A stretch of 64,000 nucleotides of DNA. Origin: Trametopsis cervina (Eukaryota > Basidiomycota > Agaricomycetes > Polyporales > Irpicaceae). Shown piece by piece: positions 57,854 to 64,000 of this stretch. The stretch is taken from positions 2,051,470 to 2,115,469 of the forward strand of contig MU278348.1 of assembly GCA_022385755.1 (NCBI GenBank). The letters run 5' to 3'. The notes under the pieces are model-generated. The model was given only the letters and a program-made list of their open reading frames with translations. It ran no database searches and had not been told where the DNA came from. Within the stretch, counting starts at the first letter, position 1. Every line of letters starts with the position of its first letter. Position numbers and translations under genes: made by a program.

Positions 57854-57973
57854 GGTGGTAGTGAGGAAGGGGGGTGCGGACAGTGATATAGAGGGTCTTT
57901 TGCCCGGGGGCAGAGGAAAATGGAGGCAGATACGGAGGCAGAAAAAAGGAGGCAGACAGGGGCTGCAGCGGGC

Positions 57974-57987
57974 GACGCGGTCACGTG
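57974..57987. promoter_or_regulatory. GACGCGGTCACGTG element (site 2)
   Basis: 121 bp upstream of the ATG of RNase H copy 1. A related sequence stands at nearly the same distance before copies 2 and 3. Confidence 0.5.
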
Positions 57988-58280
57988 CGCTAATGAGCCT
58001 CAGTACACGACACTGTTCTTGGTGCACGGCGACGTGTAGTCTTTGGTCCACGCAAGACGTCCTGGGTATCCTGCAGCATCCACGGTCCATAGTGGCACGT
58101 AACACTGGATGTAAACGGTGCGAGACAATACGGGAGAAACTCCGCGATCGCGAAGACATATTCCACTGCGTCGAATGATCATTTTCAGTATCAGTGAAAA
58201 CCAGCCTAAATCGCGTATAAGTCTCACACATTCTAGGGGTTTTTTGTTCGAAAATCAAGATCTCTAGGTTTTTGGTCAAG
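57988..58280. other. 5' flank of RNase H copy 1
   Basis: Similar to the 5' flank of copy 3 (about 61.93-62.13 kb; shared words such as GTGCACGGCGACGTG and GTCCTGGGTATCCTGCAGCAT with changes). No gene seen. Confidence 0.5.
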
Positions 58281-58289
58281 ATGTCCAAC

Positions 58290-59330
58290 TTTTGAACGCC
58301 TCCCGATCTAATGTATTCGCCGATAAATTGGCCTTTTGGTCAATGTTTAGTGCACCCCCCTTCTCCGCGCACCACAACGCAAGAGACACGGAATCGGTCC
58401 GCCGACCGACGACCGTCGCACAGCCCTTCGCCAAACGTCTTCTCCGAGGTGTAGAGTGGCGACGACATACAGGCGATATTGAAGTGCCGAGCGTAATTCG
58501 CGCCGCCAGCACGTTCGAGAAGCCTCGTCGGTGTGTATGCCACATACAGTGAGCTCCAAAGGGACGATCGACCGCTGTTATCAGATTGGCGGGCACAAAC
58601 GAGGGTTGCTCTTGAGTGCACTCTTCACTGTACGCCTTCTCCCGCCAACACGCACCCCGTAAGATTTCGAATGCGTCCACGACGTCCGTCGATCATCCAT
58701 TTCCGCCGCATAGGTCTTTATCGCACGTGGGGCCATGGGTCTTGCTGTGTACCGTAGGTGGGGAGCAAAGTTCCTCCCTGTGGTAGCTCGAAGAGCCCGA
58801 TCACAACATCGTCTGCAAAGAACCCTCAGATTGAGATAAGCATTGCAGCAAGCTAAAATGGAAACTGACCGTCTACGAATGTGTTGGCAGTCCTGTCGCA
58901 TGATTCAGAAGCTGACATTTACAACTATGCCAAGCAATCGATGAGACGTACTCTCTTCTCCTCTCAGTGTTCCGTATCCATCCCGTCATGTTCTGACGAC
59001 ATGTTCTCGATTCATGCTTCATATATCATCCACGTCTTCTTCCTGTTTTACGCAATTTGCAGGTCTGTCCAATTTGAAACCAGCTTGCTCGAGATAAATT
59101 GCATTGGTGTGAGTGTCACGGCCGTTGTGTGCTGCATGATGGTGGACGAAGAAGAGAGACAAGAGGAAGCGCGGCACGTCATGCGGCGACGCGGTCACGT
59201 GTATCCGTGATGGGTGCTACACGCCATGCACCAGAGCGCGACTCGCGTGAGATAGAGCTCTGCCGCGGCAGTGATGCCTCTTTGAAGAAGAAAGAACGAA
59301 ACCTCGAGCAACGGGCTGTAATTTAATTTC
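58290..59330. repeat. Non-coding module, copy 2
   Basis: Aligns with the module at about 62.1-63.1 kb at an offset near 3.78 kb. Landmarks are ACCACAACGCAAGAGACACGG (58371; listed as ACCACAACGCAAGAG plus ACACGG), GTCTTCTCCGAGG, CACCCCGTAAGATTTCGA (58653), AACCCTCAGATTGAGATAAG (about 58822) and the E-box at 59188. Reading frames break between copies, so I treat it as non-coding. Confidence 0.72.
59188..59201. promoter_or_regulatory. GACGCGGTCACGTG element (site 3)
   Basis: Lies in non-coding module copy 2, about 535 bp right of its CACCCCGTAAGATTTCGA landmark (607 bp in module 1 and 549 bp in module 3). Confidence 0.45.
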
Positions 59331-59530
59331 TATAGCTTTAATAGCCCTAAATAACTATGAGTTTTGAATCGACTGTTGTAGAGTAGTTGTTCTAAAAGTT
59401 GCACTGATGAATCTCCCCGTAAGAAAGCACAAAACCGTCTGGTAAGTAGCATTATTATTCCCGCTTTCCTATACCCATTCATCCATAGTGTCCGATAAGT
59501 GCCCAATCCGATACCGCGACAAAGGTCTCA

Positions 59531-60366
59531 CTATGCCCTACGCGCAGCTGCACCCGCCAGCCTGTCCGCCTCATAGTTGTATTCCCGCGGGATGCGCCAG
59601 AAGCCAACCTCCACTGCACGCCTCCGTTCGAGGCTCTTGATCGCATCGTCCAGCTTGAGAAACAAGTCCAGGTTCGAAGGGCGCTTTCCCGAGCTCGTCC
59701 GCCACCCTTTGCTCTACACATCCATCAAATAGATAGAACCCACATCAGCACCTGATTATATGCGCACAAATAAAGAGAAAAACGCACCTCCCACACGGGA
59801 AACCACTCCGTCATGCCTTTCGCTACGTACTCCGAGTCCGTCGCGACAACCCAGAAGCCGCGCTCCCTGCGCCCCCCATGTTTTCGCGGAAGCCCCACCA
59901 ACGCCCCCGGCGCGTCCTTCGCGCGCTCCAGCGCTTCGACGCGCCGGAGACCTTCGATCGCCGCGAGCAGCTCTGCGCGCTGGCTCGAGCGGCGCGCGTT
60001 GGGGTACGTGTCGACGCGATCGTCCACAGGCACGCTCCATGTCAGCGGCGGGCCCTCCTCGTACTCATCGTCGGCTAACGGGACGCCAGCGGTTCCACCG
60101 AGCCCTGCGCGTGCGTCGCCGCGGCCGTTGTTGAGGCAGGCGCCGTCGGTGAAGACGAGCGCGAACTGGTGACACGCGACATCATTGTCGAACCAGTCGT
60201 GCGAGTGCGCACAGCATAGGACGTAGTACCGGCCGCAGTCGTTGCAGTATGTGATGAGGTCCTCGACAGAGAGGTGGGCGATTGCCTCGCAGATGAGGAA
60301 CTTGCGGTTTTGGATGCGCTGGCCAGGGCCGTCGACCTCGTGCTTATATGCGTTGGGGTGAGACAT
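59531..60366 (-). CDS. RNase H family protein with Cys/His-rich N-terminal module, copy 2
   Basis: Exons (minus order) 60366-59788 and 59713-59531 give 253 residues. The N-terminal module reads YCNDCGRYYVLCC and VACHQ. The catalytic set is FTDGAC, RAELLAAIEGL, ATDSEY and EADRLAG, complete DEDD. The phase-0 intron lies after TEWFPVWE, the same place as in copy 1. It is closer to copy 4 than to copies 1 and 3 (shared ALVGLPRKHGGRRER-type loop, shorter tail). The N terminus is about 30 residues shorter than in copies 1 and 3. Confidence 0.87.
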
Positions 60367-60799
60367 GATTATTGGTGGTTTGCTGTTGGTGGTAGTGGTT
60401 AGGAGAATGGTAACGGCAGCCAGAAGATAAAGGGTTTTCTCAGGAGAGAAAGAGGCACTAGCAAGCTTCTCTGCAGATGCTGAGAGGCCGATACGCGATC
60501 ACGTGAGCAATAATATGGCTCTTAGCGCGTGATCGCGCTTGAATGAAACCTGCTATGGACAAGAAGTGATCGTGTGCGGCGACTAGAGTATCAAGGACGA
60601 GCTTACAAGACAGGGGTTTTTGCTGCTCACTATGGTAAGATTGCACTGAACACCGCTTGGAATGCGAGCGTAGAGCACGTATGACCGACAACAATAGACT
60701 CACAGCAGTTTATTCGCACACAGACTCATCTAGCAACGTACAAACCACTCGTTCTCGCAGGACGAACAAGAAACACCGTCCTCGATACGCCAAATTCTA
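60367..60799. other. Intergenic region between RNase H copies 2 and 3
   Basis: Holds the promoter of copy 2, with a variant ACGCGATCACGTG site at 60493-60505, 127 bp before its ATG. The non-coding module found at the other junctions is missing here. Confidence 0.55.
60493..60505. promoter_or_regulatory. ACGCGATCACGTG element (site 4, variant)
   Basis: Variant of the repeated element, 127 bp upstream of the ATG of RNase H copy 2. Confidence 0.45.
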
Positions 60800-61762
60800 C
60801 TAAACATAGCCTGATATTACCGTAGGATCTGGCGGGACATATGCCGATATCACAATAGGATCTGGCAGGATAGGACGCGCTCTAGACGCAGCCGCCGTGG
60901 CCAGCTCGTCCGCCTCGGTGTTGTATTTGCGCGGGATGTGCCAGAACCCGACCTGCACAGCACGCCGCCGCTCGACGCTCGTGATCGCCGCGTCCAGCTT
61001 GAGGAAGAGGTCCAAGTTAGCAGGCGACTTCCCGGCACATGTCCGCCATCCGTTTCTCTGCACAGAAAAAGACCACATGAGCACCAGCACACATTATGAC
61101 CGAACAAGAAAAGCACGCACTTGCCAGGTCGGGAACCACTCCGTGATGCCCTTGACGACATATTCCGAGTCGGACGCGATAACCCACGCCTTGCACTCCT
61201 TACGCGCGCTCTGCCCATGCGTCCCATGCGCCTGCTCCCCCGCTCTCTGCAACGCCTCGACGCGCCTAAGCGCCTCCAGCGCAGCAAGCAGCTCCGTGCG
61301 CTGGCTCGTCCGCAGGACACCAGGATACGTGTCCACGCGCGCATCGACAGGCACACTCCACCTATACGCCGGCGCCATCCTCTTCTCCCCCATACGCTCC
61401 CGCTCGTCGTGGACGGCGTCAAGCGGGACAGAGCCCGCGACACCCCCAATCCCTGCGCGCGCACCGGGGCTGCCATTGCCCTGGCACGCGCCGTCGGTGA
61501 AGACGAGCGCGTAGTGGTGGCATGCGCGCCCGTTGTCGAACCAGTCGCGCGCGTCGGGGCAGCAGAGAACGTACCACCGTCGGCAGCGGTCGCAGTGCGT
61601 TATGAGGTCTTCGACGGGAAGCTTGGAAAGGGCGGCGCAGAAGAGGAGTTTGCGGTTAATGATGCCCTCGCCCGGGCCGGTGTCAGGACTTTTTGCGCGT
61701 TCATGTGCGGAGCGTTGTGAGTATTCCTGTGCGTAGGGGTACATTGTTTGTTGATTTGACAT
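60800..61762 (-). CDS. RNase H family protein with Cys/His-rich N-terminal module, copy 3
   Basis: Exons (minus order) 61762-61121 and 61057-60800 give 299 residues. It pairs with copy 1: starts MSNQQTMYPYAQEYSQRS versus MPNHQTMYHPYAREYAQRS, with DTGPGEGI-NRKLLFCAALS shared. The zinc-like module is HCDRCRRWYVLCC and GRACHH. The active site is FTDGAC, RTELLAALEAL, ASDSEY and EADELAT, complete DEDD. It has the same intron position and phase. The C terminus is extended by a short imperfect repeat (two PDP-VIS-YV units), a local 24-bp duplication. Confidence 0.88.
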
Positions 61763-61878
61763 GGTGTCAGGGAGGAAGAAGGGTGTCGACAAGGATACAG
61801 GATGTCTTTTTTCCGGAGAGAAGACGAAAACGGGGTACGGAGGCAGAAAAAAGGAGGAAGACAGGGGCTGCAGCAGGC

Positions 61879-61892
61879 GACGCGGTCACCTG
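61879..61892. promoter_or_regulatory. GACGCGGTCACCTG element (site 5, one mismatch)
   Basis: 117 bp upstream of the ATG of RNase H copy 3; the palindromic core is changed to CACCTG. Confidence 0.4.
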
Positions 61893-62139
61893 CACTAATG
61901 AGCCTCGGTGCACGTGACGGCACCTAGGTGAAAGCACCACCACGGATGAGAAGAAAGTTGCCCGTACGACTCTGTTCATAGTGCACGGCGACACGTGAAG
62001 TCTTGGGTCCATGAGAGACGTCCTGGAGTATTCTGCAGCATCCGCAGTCTATGGTGGCACGGAACGCCGGACGTCTCTGCCTTAGCGTGACAGTACGATA
62101 GAAACGCCACGTTCGCGAAGACACATTCAACGCTCACAG

Positions 62140-63090
62140 TATGCACACCCGTTTTGTCTGCACCACAACGCAAGAGACACGGAAACGGTCCGACAACCAA
62201 CGACCGTCGCATAGCCCCTCGGTGAACGTCTTCTCCGAGGCGTAGTCGCAGCGACATACAGACGATCTTGAAATGCCGAGCGTGGTTCGCGTCGGCGCGA
62301 CGTCTGAGAAGCCCTGTCGGTGTGTATGTCACGTACAGCAAGCTCCAGCACAATTGGTCGACCGCTGTTATCAGATTGGCGGGTGCAAACGAGGGTGATT
62401 GTGACACCACCCTCTTCGCTCTGCACCCCGTAAGATTTCGAGTGCACCCACGACGTCCGTCGATCATCCACGTTCACCGCCCAGAAGGCTTCGTCTGTAG
62501 GTCATTGGGTCTTGCATACTAGATGTGGGGAGTCGAGTTCCTGCCTGTGGTAGCACAAAGAGCCCGATCACAATTTCGTCTGCGAAGAACCCTCAGATTG
62601 AGATAAGCATTGCAGCAAGCTAGAATGGCAACTGACCGTCCACAAGGTGTCGTCAACGTGTTTGTTGCCCTGTCATGTGTCCCAGAAGCTGACGTCGGCG
62701 ACCGTGACAAGCAATCGACAAAACATACCTTCTTCTCCCGCCCCCGCTCGAGATTCACCCCGGTGTCTGACGACACACACTCAAACTGTTCATCACCCAT
62801 GTCTTCCTAGCCGTCTTCTATTGTGCGAAATCGGAGGTCCATGCGAGTCAAGATTCATTCAGTCACAGCGTTTTGGTAACATAGATGCTCGGGGTTGTAG
62901 TGCGCCTGCATGATGGTGGACGAAGAAGAGAGACGAGAGAAATGACAGGACAAGCGCGGCGCAGCATGTGGTGACGCGGTCACGTGTATGTGATTGGGTG
63001 CCACACGGCCTGCGCGTTGCTCCACTAGATATGAGTCTGATGAGGTAGAAATGAGTCGCTGGAAAAGAAAACAAAGCATGAAATTCAAGA
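62140..63090. repeat. Non-coding module, copy 3
   Basis: Counterpart of the 58.3-59.3 kb module (ACCACAACGCAAGAG at 62162, CACCCCGTAAGATTTCGA at 62424, AACCCTCAGATTGAGATAAG at about 62588, E-box at 62973). The following 200 bp before RNase H copy 4 also match those before copy 2. Confidence 0.72.
62973..62986. promoter_or_regulatory. GACGCGGTCACGTG element (site 6)
   Basis: Lies in non-coding module copy 3; exact match to sites 1-3. Confidence 0.45.
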
Positions 63091-63295
63091 GTAGTAGATT
63101 TTACTGTAATATAATTCCCAGATCGCCCTCTACCCTACACTGACATCCCCAATAGACTGTTATTGATAGCTGTTGTTTATAAATCTGCACAGATCACTCT
63201 CCCCGCAAGGCAGCCTAAACTGTCTGACAGAGGGCATTAATACCCTCTCTCGGTGTCATCTCGTCATTCTATACGGTGGTGAGAAACGCTAAACG

Positions 63296-64000
63296 CTAAA
63301 CCTCGACAGGGGCCTCACTGGGCAGGGCCCTGCGCGCAGCCGCGCCCGCCAGTCCGTCCGCCTCGCGGTTATGTTCGCGCGGAATGCGCCAGAAGCCAAC
63401 CTGCACCGCGCGCCGCCTCTCGACGCCCTTGATCACCTCATCCAGCTTGAGGAACAGGTCCAAGTTGGAAGGGCGCTTCCCCGCGGCCGTCCGCCAATTG
63501 TTGCTCTAACACACAAAAGAAAGGGGGAGCACATCAGCCCCTAACTCTATACACAAAAAAACAAAGAAACACACGTACCTCCCAGGTGGGAAACCACTCG
63601 GTCATGCCCTTGGCCACATACTCAGAGTCCGTCGCGAGAATCCACAAGTTGCGCTCCCTGCGCTCACCGTGCCTTCGCGGAAGCCTCACCAGCGCCCCCG
63701 GCTCGTCACCCGCGCGCTCTAGCTCCTCGACGCGTTTGAGGCCCTCGATAGCGGCGAGCAGCTCTGCGCGCTGACTCGAGCGGCGCGCGTCGGGGTTCGT
63801 GTCTACGCTGTCGTCCACGGGCACGCTCCAGCTCATTGGCGGGTCGTCCTCGTATGCCTGATCGAGCAGGGGAAGGCCAGCGATGCCACCGATTCCTGCG
63901 CGCGCGCCGCCACGGCCGTTATTGAGGCATGCACCGTCGGTGAAGACCAGCTTGTATTGGTGGCACGCGCGCCCCGTGTCCCAGTAGTCGTGCGCGTCCG
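63296..64000 (-). CDS. RNase H family protein, copy 4 (5' end beyond the window)
   Basis: Exon 2 is 63505-63296; exon 1 runs from 63579 past the right edge, so the start is missing. Visible parts are GRACHQYKLVFTDGACLNNG, RAELLAAIEGLKRVEELERA, ATDSEY, TEWFPTWE at the intron, and EADGLAGAAARRALP at the end. The four catalytic acidic residues are present. It is closest to copy 2 in sequence, loop length and short tail. The intron position is shared with all copies. Confidence 0.86.

Noticed and set aside
57023..57886. 287-codon plus-strand ORF, with a counterpart at 61121-61720
   Set aside because: Antisense shadows of RNase H copies 1 and 3; the open frame comes from GC-rich codon bias.

Overview
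The window looks like the genome of a filamentous basidiomycete, most likely an Agaricomycete. Genes are intron-rich, with mostly 50-70 nt GT-AG introns. They sit on both strands with single-gene promoters and no operons. The housekeeping genes are typically eukaryotic or fungal (PIL1-type eisosome protein, SLX9, RIO2, CSL4, ELP4, TRM44, IMP1, NudE). The assignment to basidiomycetes is inference from gene style; no rRNA or tRNA was seen. I count 28 protein genes, one of them cut by the right edge. Exon joins were worked out by hand from splice signals, reading frame and family resemblance.

Region 1 (0-12 kb): two paralogous stand-alone adenylation-domain proteins in opposite orientation flank an EamA/SLC35F-like transporter, SLX9, a coiled-coil protein and an XRCC2-like recombination ATPase.

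Region 2 (12-24.4 kb): gene-poor. It holds a degenerate array of about 160-bp repeats (14.5-17.9 kb), one F-box gene, and a diverged two-copy tandem duplication (21.7-23.5 kb).

Region 3 (24.4-51.6 kb): a dense housekeeping block. In order: a four-TM membrane protein, a FAM192A/Fyv6-type protein, ESS2, NudE, CSL4, pyruvate dehydrogenase E2, a coiled-coil protein of unknown function, RIO2, eIF4E, PIL1/LSP1, TRM44, an F-box protein, ELP4, IMP1 and a TTC1-like TPR protein. RNA-related functions dominate (40S maturation, exosome, splicing, tRNA modification, cap binding), but there is no sign of co-transcription.

Region 4 (52-54.6 kb): a tandem pair of short-chain dehydrogenases with identical exon sizes.

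Region 5 (54.6-64 kb): an expanding array of four RNase H genes on the minus strand. Each complete copy has a Cys/His-rich N-terminal module instead of the usual hybrid-binding domain. The genes are interleaved with three copies of a non-coding module and share a repeated GCGGTCACGTG-type element. This array is the most unusual part of the window. The clustering of MluI-box motifs (ACGCG/ACGCGT) before the XRCC2-like gene and the unknown coiled-coil gene at 35.2 kb is the most useful regulatory clue.
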